The notes under the pieces are model-generated. The model worked only from the letters and a program-made list of their open reading frames with translations. It had not been told where the DNA came from and made no database searches. Shown here piece after piece: positions 9,669-21,016 of a DNA stretch of 64,000 bases. This DNA is from Aureobasidium sp. EXF-3400. Taxonomy: Eukaryota; Ascomycota; Dothideomycetes; Dothideales; Saccotheciaceae. Location of the stretch: contig SWBL01000083.1 in NCBI GenBank assembly GCA_024195585.1, forward strand, positions 62,001 through 126,000. Reading direction: 5' to 3'. Both the position numbers and the translations under genes were made by a program. The first letter of the stretch is position 1. Each line of letters opens with the position of its first letter.

Positions 9669-10847
9669 TTACTCGTAACGGTAGCAATATCCCTCAGCAA
9701 ATGTATCCATCAACTCGCGGAAGATACGATCATCGGCAACGAAACCGAAAGGAATAACATCATCCAAAGTCATCTCAGCGCTAGGAGGATTGTTGCCCAG
9801 CGTAGAAGTACCCTTGATGATAAACTGACGACGGTAGATGTCCAAGTTTTGCCAAGTGGTCCAGATGTTATCAATCATACCATGATGAAGGAAAAACAAG
9901 GGATCGGAAGGTGAAGAGTGGAAATCTGCTGCATCGCCTCCCATTCCCCAGTGACCTCCTCCGTGGACACCGAAAGCGTCACCGGCAAAGTATCCTTGGA
10001 GGCGGCTGTTGAAGTCTTCGCAGTAAATGCTTTCGAGAACGACGTCGGTGACGTTGGTGAAGGTGTTGTATTGAGAGGTGAAGAAGGAGTTGAAGTCGCG
10101 GGAGAGACAGCGAGGGTTGTATTGGTAGTTGCTGTTGACGTTCTTTGCATTGGGCAGGTCGAGGGGTCCGAGGTGGATGGTGAGTTCTGAGAAGGGGCCG
10201 GATTCGATGCAGCCGCCGCCAGTACCGGGAGGCATGTTGACGCCTTGGGTGTACAGGTAGGTGTCGCTGCGGTTGGGGATGTATTTGCCGTTGGAGCCCA
10301 TGCTGTACTCGTCACCGGTGAAGAGAGGAGAGTCTTGGGGTGCAGAGGCGTCCTTGGCCCAGTTCCAGTAGGGGAGGGTTCCAGTGTAGCCGCAGAGGTT
10401 TTGGAGGTCTTGCTCGTAGTGCTTGATGAAGTGTCTGTGCCAGGCGAGGAAGTCGGCTGTTGCGTGGATGCTCATGGTCATGTTGATGTGTGTAGCGACG
10501 TATTCGTCGTGACGGGACTTGACGCCTGGGTAGTCTGCGGCCTGGTCTTTGCGCATACGTGTGGGAGGTGTGTTCATAAGGCATGTGGCAGCGTCGGTGA
10601 AGGACTTGCGGTCTTCCTGGGACATGTCGCGGAACTCCTTTCTGACGTTCATGGTGCCCCATTGGCAGGCAGAGTTTTGGCGAGTGCCCAGGTTGTACAG
10701 TTGGTTGTCTCTAGCAATCTGAGTAACTTCTTCCCAAGCAGTGCCGTTGTTGATTTCGGATTGGGTCCATTGATCAATGCTGGGTGCTTGAGCAGATGCC
10801 AAAGCAGTGATCGAAGCGAGGGTAGCGACAGTAGATCTGAAATGCAT
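9669..10847 (-). CDS. Secreted short tyrosinase (type-3 copper oxidase)
   Basis: An intronless gene for 392 aa. A signal peptide is clear (residues 1-20, hydrophobic core, ...ALASAQ|AP). The tyrosinase central domain follows. The CuA site contains H128 and H137 in IHATADFLAWHRHF, with H120 or H113 as the third ligand. The CuB site has H295 and H299 in VHGGGHWGMGGD and H321/H322 in DPLFFLHHGMIDNIW. There is no C-terminal shielding domain, unlike the roughly 600-aa intracellular melanin tyrosinases, so it belongs with the short secreted group that includes catechol-oxidase-like enzymes. It should oxidise mono- or diphenols to quinones outside the cell. Several N-x-S/T sites (for example NMT, NRS, NVT) suit secretion. 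Exact substrate is not predictable. Confidence 0.93.
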   Translation of the reverse strand: MHFRSTVATLASITALASAQAPSIDQWTQSEINNGTAWEEVTQIARDNQLYNLGTRQNSACQWGTMNVRKEFRDMSQEDRKSFTDAATCLMNTPPTRMRKDQAADYPGVKSRHDEYVATHINMTMSIHATADFLAWHRHFIKHYEQDLQNLCGYTGTLPYWNWAKDASAPQDSPLFTGDEYSMGSNGKYIPNRSDTYLYTQGVNMPPGTGGGCIESGPFSELTIHLGPLDLPNAKNVNSNYQYNPRCLSRDFNSFFTSQYNTFTNVTDVVLESIYCEDFNSRLQGYFAGDAFGVHGGGHWGMGGDAADFHSSPSDPLFFLHHGMIDNIWTTWQNLDIYRRQFIIKGTSTLGNNPPSAEMTLDDVIPFGFVADDRIFRELMDTFAEGYCYRYE

Positions 10848-12643
10848 CTTGACTGTATCTCGATGGTATGTTATGAGATTGAAAGCGAATGTGATAGATC
10901 AGACCTCGAGCAAACGAATGCGAAGAATGATCAAAGCAAAACAACGAGTGTGATAGATATTGAGGTTCGTGAGGAAGCGGAAGAACGCAGTCGAGGGACC
11001 TACCTATCTATACATATACGCGAACTTGGTCACCTTTTTTCTCTTCTTTATTCGGCAAAGAGGGCGATCATCGAGGGCTGGTGGCCCACTTGCGCAGAGG
11101 TCCTTTCCTACTGCAGCGAAAGGGCATGCATCGCAAGGTCCTCTCTCCCGTAAAGGAAAAGGCCCGCCTCTTGACTTCTGGAAGAGCGGCTCAGAAATCT
11201 GCAGGCTCACGGGCCAAATGGTGGTTTTGAAGAAAGAGCAGAGTGGAACCCATCTTTCTGCAGTGACCTTGGTCAGTCCACATAGGCGAGCGATATGGAA
11301 GGGCTAACCATCAAGAGAGCATCATCAGAGCGAGACGGTATTTTTAGGCGCGCGAACGAGATTGTTGGACATAAGTTGATCTGGCGGAAGAATAGGTTCA
11401 AAGATAGAGATCTCTGTCTCTATCTCTGACGTGGTGGCACGGTACCTGGCGATCAGTCGACAACCTAGTCGAGCATGCATCTTTAGCCCGCTCTTCTGCT
11501 CAGCGCGGTTGCGAATCAGTCATGCCCTGAACTTTTATTGCGATCACCAATTATCACTTGGCTTGTCGACAGTTCTGAAATCGCTTCGAAGAAGGTCGGC
11601 CGACAGATTGTTTTGGACGCGTCAACATGTAGAAAAGTGTCAGTGTCCGTCGGTTTCATGTTTCTGTCGTGTGGGGTTCGCAACGGACCCGTCTGCCGAA
11701 CCGGTCCATCGCGGTTGCCCATCCTTGATCATCACATCCTTTTCTTCCTTGCAAATCCAGCGAACATCAGAGGGTCGTCTGCCTGTTTCTTCAAACTTAG
11801 GTCTGAGCCGCCTCTCGTGGGTCCGACCTCTTGTTGATGCTTGCCCTACCTGTAAGAAGAATAGACCCGTCCGTGGCCTCGATACCGTGTCTTTATCCAG
11901 ATTCCTTGAGCAACTTCGGGCAGGCCGTTACATCTCATACCTTTATTGCTGGAGACCTTGTGCCCGGGGTCATTGCCTTGAGCTTCTGAAGACAACTTGC
12001 CGAAAAAAAAAAACGAAGATGGCGATGCAGGTCAGAAGCCGGGTATTTCGCCAACCTTTCTCTCATGCATGCACGGATTTAGTGCAATGCGGACAACAGA
12101 AAAGGCGCGGCTTCGACCAGGCAGTTCAACAAAACCGCCCTTGCATGGACCGAGGAACTCTTCTGGAAGGAGTACACACCTCATATCCAAGTTCATGTAG
12201 TAGGTCGTCACGGTTCGCCATTCTTGCTCACAAACTCCTTCATCGTCCACAATTGCAAGCCCATGTGACGGGTCACCAGTGTGGATTCATCCCAGAACAT
12301 GCACCTGCAGGACACCAAAGCAGAGCGTATGCAACTCAATTTCCACGTTCCTGAGTCTGCTTTCCCTTCAGGACATATACTGCATGACACCAGAACGATT
12401 TCAGCATGAGACATGTCTTTGAGATTATGCATAAGGCTTCTTCTACTGATAGAGGGGAAAAGCACGTTTTGTGTCGTCGCCTATCAATTGGGATAGTGTC
12501 CTTGCCATGTGGTCTTTAGTACCTTAACATCAGGAGAGGATCCTCATTGCTCCTCTCTCGTGTTTTCTCGGTCCTCTATTCCCAGTCGCTATTGGAGTTC
12601 TGGAAGGCTCAAAGACGAGGCCCACATCACGAGATAGCACAAA
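10848..12643. other. 1.8-kb gap with no supported gene
   Basis: The first 150 bp are the tyrosinase promoter, with a TATA-like CTATACATATAC. A 307-codon plus-strand frame (11431-12354) and two short minus-strand frames (12032-12250, 12208-12465) are open, but none shows a domain. The minus frames could be pieces of a degenerate gene. An 11-A run lies near 12003. No repeat is recognised. Confidence 0.4.
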
Positions 12644-13826
12644 ATGTCTGCCGATCAATCGCAACAGCATTTCACCGGACCGAACAACAACACGCAGGCT
12701 GCGTTGTTGGTCCCGACGACAATAACTCTAACAATATCGCTGCTGCTCTATGGTCTCCGTATACGAGCCCGTCGCTCCTCGCCTTTCATCTGGACCGATG
12801 GCATGATCACTGTAGCTTTGGTCAGTGGATCCAAAGTGCTTCTTGCTCTTTGAGCGATATATCCTGACATCTACAGATACTAGCAATCGTGGACTTTATC
12901 TTCGTCGCCGTCAGTTGCCATTACGGTCTGGGTAGACATACAGTATTCGTGGACACGGCAAGAGTGATCAAAGCACGGTACTTTGGATTTCTCGCTCAGC
13001 CGGTCTGCGTGTGGTCGGTTTGCCTAGCCAAAGTCTCAATTGCTTGGACTGCTCTGGGGATGAGACAGGATCGAGAATGGCGATGGGTATTCTGCTGGAT
13101 TATCTTTGTGCAGGTTGTCTGCACCATCGCAACAAATGTCATCCAGGTTGTGCAGTGCCAGCAGATATCTGCACTATGGGATGATAATGTGGCAGCGCAA
13201 TGCTGGTCAGCTGAGAGAACGCAACTTGCTGGCTATGTCACACTGGGTAAATGACCTATCACCCCCTTCGACGTGAGCTTGACTGATACAAAAAAGGTTT
13301 CGGAGTCATTACAAGTATGCTCCTGTCTCTCACGCCTGTGACCTTTGTCAGGGGCGCCAATCGCCCTCTACACGAGTTGATCGCATTGGGCTTGTTAGTC
13401 GGAGCAGGCCTCTTCATAACCATGGCCTCAGTGGCCAACATGGTATTCCTCCACACATACCGCACTTCCCAGGTTCCTCTCAGAGACATGATAGCACCAA
13501 CAACCTGGTGGCAAATCGAGCAAAACCTCAGCATTATAGTCAGTCTAGCCATCGGTCTCCAAACACATTACGAAACCCTATTGGCAAGATGCGGGTTGAT
13601 ATGTCAAGTCAGGACGAATTCTGAAGCGCGTCATCGATTGAACAGACTGGAGGATGGGTCACAAATGTTGAAGAGCTTGAAGACGACTATACCATGGGGC
13701 CAAGTGTATGATTCGGCGGCTCATTTACCGAGTATTGTTAAGACTACTGAAGTCGTGCATTCGACGGAGTTGTTGAATGATGGGATGATCTTCGGATCAC
13801 CGGCTCGAAGACCTTCGTGGCAGTAG
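12644..13826 (+). CDS. Fungal rhodopsin-like (Pth11-type) integral membrane protein
   Basis: Exons 12644-12820, 12877-13246 and 13297-13826 join in phase to 358 aa. The protein has about seven hydrophobic segments, starting TTITLTISLLLYGLRI. It carries the pattern of the fungal rhodopsin-like domain: R-x-R before WTDGMI (usually W-x-D), then HYGLGRHTVFV, then a 'K-x-S-I' helix (VCLAKVSIAWTALGM), then QCQQISALWD and a 'CW' before the next helix. Relatives sit in the plasma membrane and some act as Pth11-like receptors in host or surface sensing, but most have no known ligand. The cytoplasmic tail is about 80 residues, Ser/Thr-rich. The N-terminal CFEM domain of true Pth11 is absent. The assignment is to the domain family only. 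Confidence 0.85.
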
Positions 13827-14075
13827 ATTTCTCAGGTTGCAGTTTCCTGTTCTCACTTCTTGCCTAGATAACGAGTATATAGAATGCTATACTCGAATGT
13901 CCAGCGCTGTTTCCTTTGATAAATGACAACATCGGCAACGTCCAGATCTTCCCGAACTAGAAAGTTTGAAAGCCCCGCAGTGGATTGCACCTTGCCGAAG
14001 CTATATATTGATCAACGTCCTACCTACCCTCTCCTTTGATAATCATCCTAATACAATCGATTTAAGCAATTCAAG

Positions 14076-14558
14076 ATGCCCTTCGCAGTAAAAGCACTCG
14101 ATCATGTCGTGCTCACCTGCAAAAACATCCCCGCAACAGTAAAGTTCTACAATCTGCTTGGTATGAAGCACGAAGTATTCCGTTCGTCAAAAGATGCACC
14201 AGGAGTAGAGAGGTATGATGTCCATCCTCTGTCCAAACTATTCCACTTCATCAGAGATCATTTATACTAACATATGCATCTCAGACACGCCCTAAGTTTC
14301 GGCGCCCAAAAGCTGAACCTACACCAAGCAGGTGCTGAATTCGAGCCCAAAGCAACCCTCGCAAAACCCGGCACTGCCGATCTATGCTTTATAACCACCA
14401 CTCCCATCACCGATGTCTTGACTGAATTGAAGGAACAAGGGTTGGAGATTTTGGAAGATGGGAAAGTGGTGGATAGAACGGGTGCGGTGGGGAAGCTGAA
14501 GAGTGTGTATACGAGGGATCCGGATGGGAATTTGATTGAGGTGTCGAATTATGTTTAG
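14076..14558 (+). CDS. VOC (glyoxalase/dioxygenase superfamily) protein
   Basis: Exons 14076-14212 and 14285-14558 give 136 aa, a normal length for a single two-module VOC protein. Module one starts ALDHVVLTCKNIPATVKFYN, where H9 is the usual first metal ligand. The second module holds KLNLHQAG and ends YTRDPDGNLIEVSNYV, where the Glu is the usual last metal ligand. Similar small proteins are annotated as glyoxalase or virulence-type VOC proteins. The substrate cannot be read from sequence. It is probably cytosolic, with no signal or membrane segment. A TATATAT stretch lies about 70 bp upstream of the ATG. Confidence 0.88.
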
Positions 14559-14642
14559 ATCTGATGATGGTGTAGAGATTAGGAGTGTAGTTGGAGAGTA
14601 TGATTGGACTTTTGTGATATACGGAGCTAGATAGGCTGTTTT

Positions 14643-16478
14643 CTACTGTGATCTCAAGATATAGATCTTTGGTTCCATCTTGACGATCGGCCAACGTCCG
14701 CCCGTCAGCTTCTGACTTGCTGTTCGTGCAACATTGTTGTATGTCTGAAGCAGCACATTTAAAGGCTGAGCAGCGATACCGCGTGTTGGGAAAGGAGGTG
14801 CACTATCCTGATCTACGGCCAGACTGCTGAACCCGATTCCAGAGTATCCGTACACAGTATCGATGACTTCCCAACTACCGATTATACGCTTAGGGTCTTC
14901 AGCAAGCACGTAATCGAATTCCTGCCAGAAGCCTGGATCCAGCAGTGTTGTTTGGTTCTCCGTCTTGTCGTACATGAATCTTGATCCAGCGTCTTTCTCC
15001 AGGAAACGTGTTACGCCGGTCTGACAGGCCAAATTATCCATGTACACCCAAGTTTGACCCTGTTGGCTGCCAGGCACGACCTCATGGAGACGCGTAAGAG
15101 CTTCACCACCTGGGTAATTCAAGCTGGAGATGTAGAGTAAGCTCAAGCTGCCAGCAAAAGATAGCAGAGTGGATCCAATGAGACCAAGACTCAAGAGACG
15201 GTAGAGTACAGTCTTTGACCTACGAGTCCAGATCCATGAAGCTCCTGCGGCTGCTACACCTGTAAGTCCAGGAATTATGTAGATTATAAAGCGCCACTCC
15301 TTGTGCGGCAAGACACTGTAGATAGCTACGAAAGCGAGAAGAGGAATCATAATGTCCAAGCTGGTCTTCCTGGTGGCGCGATTAACCAGAGCAAGCGGGA
15401 TGCAAAGTGACCAGGAGATGGGATTTAACAAAAGACGAGGAATGGCATTGCCAAAGTAGAAGTACCATGGGCTAACACCCCAGTCGGAAGATTTACCTTG
15501 GATGGTGTTGTAGACGAAGCCTATCCACTCAGGCCATAATGGGAAACGCTGCCAGAAGTAAGAGTCGACCGAGACGGTCACACCAAGACCGATGATCACG
15601 CCCATGAGACCGGCGGGGATGATCTCATTGACCAGAGAAGCTCGGCCTTGTAGTAGCAGGTACAGAGTCTGCATAGCCAACAGAATGGCTATCTCCGATC
15701 TGAAGATGATACCCGAAGCAGTGAGAAGGTAGAGGGCCAGACGTCGGCGTTTGGAACCCTTCTGCGTGCGTGCTGCAACCGCCTGAGCAGAGACGAGATT
15801 GGACAATGCCAAGGTTGCTAATATTGTGAGAAGGGAAGGTGCTCAACAGCCGGAGTGAACTTACTGATGCTGAAAGCGAACATGTTGGGCAGAGTACGAG
15901 ACGCATAGAACATGACATGGAATTGAGAGGCTTGAAGTATGATATACCATCGTCCTGCCACATTGCCGTATGCTGTGTCGATTGCACGCTTGAATTGAAC
16001 GAGAGCTGCGGCATTGAGCAGTCCGAGTACTCCCCTTGCTATTGATATCTATCAGAAAACAGGCACATAAGATCTTGAATTGGTTATCATACCAGCAATT
16101 TGGAAGGTGAACTTGTCAATGTTTTCTGGCGATAGTGTATTCAGAACAATCTGTAATGGTCTAGTCAAGCCGGACATGACGACAGCACCAACAAAGGTGC
16201 GAGGCACAGGCCCAGGGAACGTGAAATGATCATAATGCGACTTGAAAAAGGCAGCAGCATTGCGTGTCGGAATTCCATGGATCAAAGTATCATGGATGGC
16301 TTGTATGTTGAACGACTCCTCGACCTTGGTATAAGGGGCTAGATACAAATGCACCAATATGGTCAAGGGCAAAAGTGCTACTAACACCGCATCTGTAGGA
16401 ATTCATCATTAGCATCCGGCAAGCTAAATGATCATCATGAACATAAAATTGAGGCATACCAATAAGTTTGCGAGGCAT
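14643..16478 (-). CDS. ALG12: Dolichyl-P-Man alpha-1,6-mannosyltransferase ALG12
   Basis: A multi-pass ER enzyme that adds the eighth mannose (alpha-1,6) to the dolichol-linked oligosaccharide for N-glycosylation. Exons on the minus strand are 16478-16460, 16392-16093, 16038-15865 and 15817-14643, giving 555 aa, normal for ALG12. The GT22 family N-terminus is plain: YTKVEESFN with the essential acidic residues, then the motif [14 protein letters not shown] (about 60-73). Further conserved parts are [27 protein letters not shown] and LPHKEWRFI. For exon 3 the acceptor at 16039 was preferred over one 10 nt further upstream, because only it keeps the frame. The 5' end lies 170 bp from YOS1 on the opposite strand. 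Confidence 0.95.
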
Positions 16479-16648
16479 GGTCTAGCTCTTGGCGCATGCT
16501 CGGTGAGGACAGGTTTGGTCGACGACTTTGTGCGGAGAAAGGCAGGCACGCGTGTGGTGGGGACAAGGAGACATGTCCAGTGTTGCAGTGTTGCTTTGAG
16601 CTCCACCAACCTCGACAGTTGCAACCAGCATCTGGACACACCGGCATC
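16479..16648. promoter_or_regulatory. Bidirectional promoter ALG12/YOS1
   Basis: Only 170 bp separate the two start codons, which point away from each other. Both promoters and both 5' leaders must fit in this interval. I see no clear TATA box. Confidence 0.55.
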
Positions 16649-17087
16649 ATGTTCTTCTTCGGCCTTGGAGGTCTATTCTATGGTAATATCCCATGCGACT
16701 CAATGGACGCGCACCCAAAGCTGACACATGTCCCTTCTCAGTCTCGGTATTGCTGGTCAACGCAATAGCCATCCTCTCCGAAGACCGCTTCCTCGCCAGA
16801 AGTACGCATCCTTTGGACAACACCATCATTCGAGTACGCGCGACTAATGAGATATGCACAGTTGGTTGGGGATCGGTACAACAAGAGCCCGCATTCGGTG
16901 GCCCGGCAGACAACACCAGCGTCAAGTCAAAAGTCATCAACCTGATCGCATCCGTTCGCACGCTTATGAGGAGTACGTTTCGCACACTCGTCACCTCCTA
17001 GCTATCACACCGCTGACACCAAGACTTACAGTACCGCTCATCGTAATCAACACGCTGATCATTGTCTACGAACTCATACTCGGATGA
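16649..17087 (+). CDS. YOS1: ER-Golgi transport protein YOS1
   Basis: A small four-exon gene: 16649-16682, 16742-16801, 16862-16972 and 17032-17087, giving 86 aa. YOS1 (human IER3IP1) is a membrane subunit of the Yip1-Yif1 complex needed for ER-derived COPII vesicles. The translation starts MFFFGLGGLFY and continues with a hydrophobic helix (SVLLVNAIAIL), then the conserved SEDRFLARIGW. A 'VKSKVINLIASVRTLMRIP' stretch precedes a second C-terminal helix (LIVINTLIIVYELILG). This order and length match the family closely, and all three junctions are in phase. No exon is long enough to look like a gene alone, so the gene is easy to miss. Confidence 0.93.
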
Positions 17088-17529
17088 GGACATGTACGAA
17101 AACGACCCATGAACCTCACGCCAGAACCTCAAACCTTCCTTCGAGCCCTCCGCTATAGATACGCGCCTGGAAGAGCAGCTAGAGAGACAACGCGACAGAC
17201 TTGCAAGTAGTCAACTCAATGCACTACATCGCCCGATCCAAGGCGACTGTCTACTATTGCTTCATAAACTACACGCTGCATGCATAGACAATATGACAGG
17301 GAATATGTGTAGATTGGGAGATAGAGTCTCGAGGGACGGTCCTAACACATACAGTGATAATCGAACAAAAAAACATGAATATGAAATGAAGCTGCCAAAA
17401 GCAACATGCACGTCATCTGCCACCAATATTGTCTACCATGAGTACGCCGCCACCTCCTTCTTTTGTATATGTCCATGCATTACAGCAGCCTGCGCGAACA
17501 GACCCAATATGTGATATGTACACAGATCC
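17088..17529. other. Convergent 3' regions of YOS1 and creB-like gene
   Basis: About 440 bp of 3' flanks. No gene or repeat is seen. Confidence 0.4.
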
Positions 17530-19941
17530 TCAAAGCGCCGTCGACTTCTTTCTGCTCAGACTGAATCGGTTCTTCTTGATCTCCTTCTCCCCACCAGCTG
17601 CGCTAGTGGCTTCCTCTGGCTGCGTTGGCAACGGGCTTCCCGGGTCCTGTCCTTTGCCCGATGTCCAGAACTTTGGCTTTTGTCGCAAACTCATCGAGCT
17701 GTGTCTGAATCTGCTGAGACCTGGTCGTTCTTTTCCATCTGCTGCAGCAGCAGCGGCTGCCCCTGCTACTCCGGGTGTCATAGGCGGCGCTGCCATGTCA
17801 GGGGCTGGGTTCCCTGCACGACTGGCCTCTTCGGCCGCTGTCTGCTTGCTAAGCTCAAGAACGGCCAGGTAATCATCGTTGTGCTTCTTCCAAGCGTTCC
17901 TCGATGCCTCGGCAGCCTCCTTCCTCTTGATGTCTGCGAGCTTGCGAGCCTCTTTCTCTTGTAGCTTGCGCTCCTTCTCCGCTTGCTTCGCCGCTTTCTT
18001 GTCCAAGGATCCGAAACCATTACCGAGGAAAGGTGACGTTGACAGACTGCTAAAGGTCGATTTTTGCTGTGACAGAGCCGGAGCAGTAGAAGCGTGTGCG
18101 AGGCTTGCAAAAGCACTGGGCTCTTCTTCAATCGGTGACTGCATCGTGTGTGTGTTGCGGAGGCCATTGATCATCAAGCCACCCTGTGCTTCCCTCGAGA
18201 CTGAATCTCTGTTTGGTGTGTTAGCAGCAGCGGCGGCCTGTTTTGCCTCGGCCTCCTGTTCCCGTTGCATGGCTTCCAAAGTGGTCTCTTGGTAAAAGAG
18301 CACATAAGCACAGGCTAGTTGTCTAGCATCTTGCAGTCCGGGCTTTGGCTCGCCACCAAAGAAGTTTCTCACAAAGCTCTTGTCGACTGGTTCAACCAGT
18401 TCGTCGTCAAACATAAGCCACCCACGATCCTGGGTCTTGATTATAGAGACATAGTGTCCGTGGTATGGTCCACCTCCGATGTGGACGACAACAGCATATA
18501 GTTCGTACAGTCGGTCCGGGTCTTCGGCGTCGTCGGTGGTATTAAATAATCGCAAATGATAGGGGTATACAACTCGATGAAAAAGCTTTTGTAATCTCTG
18601 AAGGTCCTCGGTATATTTGAAACGCTTTAGGTGAAGTGCCAGAATCTTTGGTAGTCGTTTGATTTTCATCCTCTTCTCAGCTTCTTGCAGACCACCGCAG
18701 TTGTCGCAGTGGAATTTGTTCCGTTCGCACAACATCTCCTCTTCGGAGAACTTGCGCAAACAGGCTGTCACCGAGGAGTGCGCTTCAAGATCGACAGAAA
18801 GATCCATGAAGGCCTCATCTCTTTGTGATGTGTTTTCGCAACTGAGACAACGTGTTTCTGAAGTGAGAAGACCCTCGAACAGATCGTGCACCCAGCCGGC
18901 GCCACTCATACCAGCTGTATTGTGGGCTTTTGCCATGGCAGACATGGCACCTGCCATGCTCGGTTCTGCGCTGCCATTGCCGTTGAGAGTACCGTTGATT
19001 TGTGGAAACATCTTCGAGTACATCTCCACATTGTCGACAACCTGGTTCAAGAGCAGGTTCAGAAATTCGTGGGCATCCTGGTGCATGGCAGAGCGAAACA
19101 TCTCATTCTCCTTTCTCAAGATTTCAAGAAACTTGAGAGGACTGATGATTCCCGTGCGCGACTGATGACCGGTGATAGACTCGAATATGTCCTTTAGCGA
19201 AGTGAAGAGAGATTCCGACATTCCATATGCGTTCGAGTTGCTTGTCTGCATCTCCAAGATGGGACCCGACTTCATGGCCATCTTTTTCTTGTATTCTGGG
19301 GAGTCCTTGTCATCAGGCTTGGCCGCCTGGGCTTCAGGTGTGCCTGGTAGAATGACAGCTCTCCTTGCGGGCGAGGTGTTTGTGAGGTTGTTCGGTGCAG
19401 CAGTCAGAAGGTGGTTGCCAGGAGCGGGCAGACCGTTCTGGAGGCTCATGCTCCGGTCTGCATCTGAGTCGTTCTGCTCGGGCGAAGGAGGAAGCGGGGG
19501 GAAGTTGAGGACATTGTCGCGAAAGTTGGACGAGTAGTATAGGCATTGTATGATTGAATTGGCATAACTGTTGCGCATGAGTTAGCGGAAGCGACTTTGG
19601 AGTTTCTACAGCAAGCGTGTACCATGTGCTTCCATACTGTTGGACGAGTCGCAATTAGTCTTTGTTGGTATCTCGTCGGGAATAGAGGGGTTTACGTACA
19701 TTCTCGAAACCAAAGAACTTGTCACTACCATCCGGCCGTACAGGGCCGGCCAGATCGGCAATGTGCTTCTCTAGTAGGGTTGGTTGCGGAAGGGAGGCAT
19801 CTTTCTTTGGGGGCGCACTGCCTGCAGTCGGACTCGCTGGTGTCTTTGGTGGTTGTGATCGTCAGTCGAAGGTGGCGCAAAGGCAATAAGAAGACAGACG
19901 ACACTCACTGCGTTTCCTTTGAGCTTGCCGAAGAAAGACAT
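17530..19941 (-). CDS. creB: Ubiquitin-specific protease, CreB/USP12-46 type
   Basis: A deubiquitinase of 742 aa. Exons on the minus strand are 19941-19909, 19843-19700, 19636-19623 (only 14 nt) and 19567-17530. The Cys box is [15 protein letters not shown]; the catalytic Cys64 codon is split TG|T across the last junction. The His box is [12 protein letters not shown] near 430-437. A zinc-binding CxxC pair occurs at about 304/307 and 351/354. The [14 protein letters not shown] block and a C-terminal Lys/Glu coiled coil (about 570-640) match Aspergillus CreB, which acts with the WD40 protein CreC in carbon catabolite repression and stabilises permeases. The orthology is inferred from architecture and motifs. 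The N-terminus [11 protein letters not shown] matches the family's short variable leader. Confidence 0.92.
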
Positions 19942-21016
19942 TCTACAGTTCCACCAGCGATGCGTACATCAAACTCGGGGCAGGCGCGACCACGTTCCCG
20001 GTCCTCGGGCAAGCGATTGACCGATGTCTCGACGGCTGTCTTGGACAAAGAGTGTCGACAGAGACTGAATGTACCAGGGCTGCCGTGATGCGACGGTGAA
20101 AGGAAGAAAAGACAGGAAAGGGAAGGCCAAACACGGACGTCGAGAGAAGGAGACTCGAGAGTTGCGCAGAGCGTGAGTTCGAAGGCAATGCAACGGCTAA
20201 GTGCTAGAACTCACTACCCGAGAGGTTTCTGGGGATTTGATGGCGGGGAAAAAGGATTCGACCATTCCGAACACAATCGACTCAGTGGCTTGAACTACCT
20301 CCCTGAACCATCCCGAGTCTCGCTTCTTCTGCACCAACTGCTTCGACTGCTGTCTACGACTCTTGGGTTGCATTCGAATTTAGTCGACTGCTCTTCGTTA
20401 CACGAGCCTTATCAGCGGGTCCCACCAGCCTTTCTGGGGGAGGATTCTGTTGCTTGACATCACCGAGTCCTGGCCGTGCCCAGGGCTCGCTCGCTGACAG
20501 ACCCGACGGCGGTTCAATCGGTAATAGTCGTGCCCCCGGCTTGTTACTCGATCAAACCTTCCGAAAAGCCGTAGCAAGTCGAGACGGTTCCATGCGCCAT
20601 CGCTCAGAGGCCCGTGTCTTAGCAACACATCATTTCCGGAGAGGATGCAATCGTGAGCTTGCAGCGTCATTTGTTGCAATGATAATATGCCTATCTGCAG
20701 AGAGCGAATTATGGATGTTAAGCCTATCTGCGACATTTCGAGACGATCGGCTCGTAGGAACGCGAGCGTGGGCATCCATACCCACCAAACGCACTTTTGA
20801 CTTTGGCGATCCCACGCGGCCGTCACGCGTGCAGCCAAGACCGATCCTCGCGCGAAAATAGCCGCCGGTTGGCGGTCATGCCCTTCGCAAATCATCGCTC
20901 TGCTCCGAAACCTCCGCCTGGAATGATGTTTGTACACGACTATTCATACACGCTGACTAAAGACTTTCCACCACTCAAACACACGCACGTCCGCCAAAAG
21001 GCGTCCTGTATGCATC
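19942..21016. other. Intergenic between creB and LSD1-type gene
   Basis: This contains the creB promoter and the 3' flank of the demethylase gene. Several 60-180-codon ORFs are open on both strands, but they show no domain. No RNA gene or repeat is seen. Confidence 0.4.

Noticed and set aside
10245..11153. 302-codon plus-strand ORF antisense to the tyrosinase
   Set aside because: It mirrors third-position GC bias of the tyrosinase gene and gives Val/Gly-rich sequence with no domain.
11431..12354. 307-codon plus-strand ORF in the 1.8-kb gap
   Set aside because: Arg/Ser/Cys-rich with no motif, crossing a poly-A run; no homologous feature recognised.
12032..12465. Two adjacent minus-strand ORFs that might form one gene
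   Set aside because: They look somewhat protein-like (WTMKEFV, YYMNLDM), but no in-phase splice joins them and no family is recognised.
9669..17087. Melanin or secondary-metabolite cluster around the tyrosinase
   Set aside because: Neighbours are Mediator, a rhodopsin-like protein, a VOC protein, ALG12 and YOS1; no PKS, NRPS, terpene or P450 gene is present.
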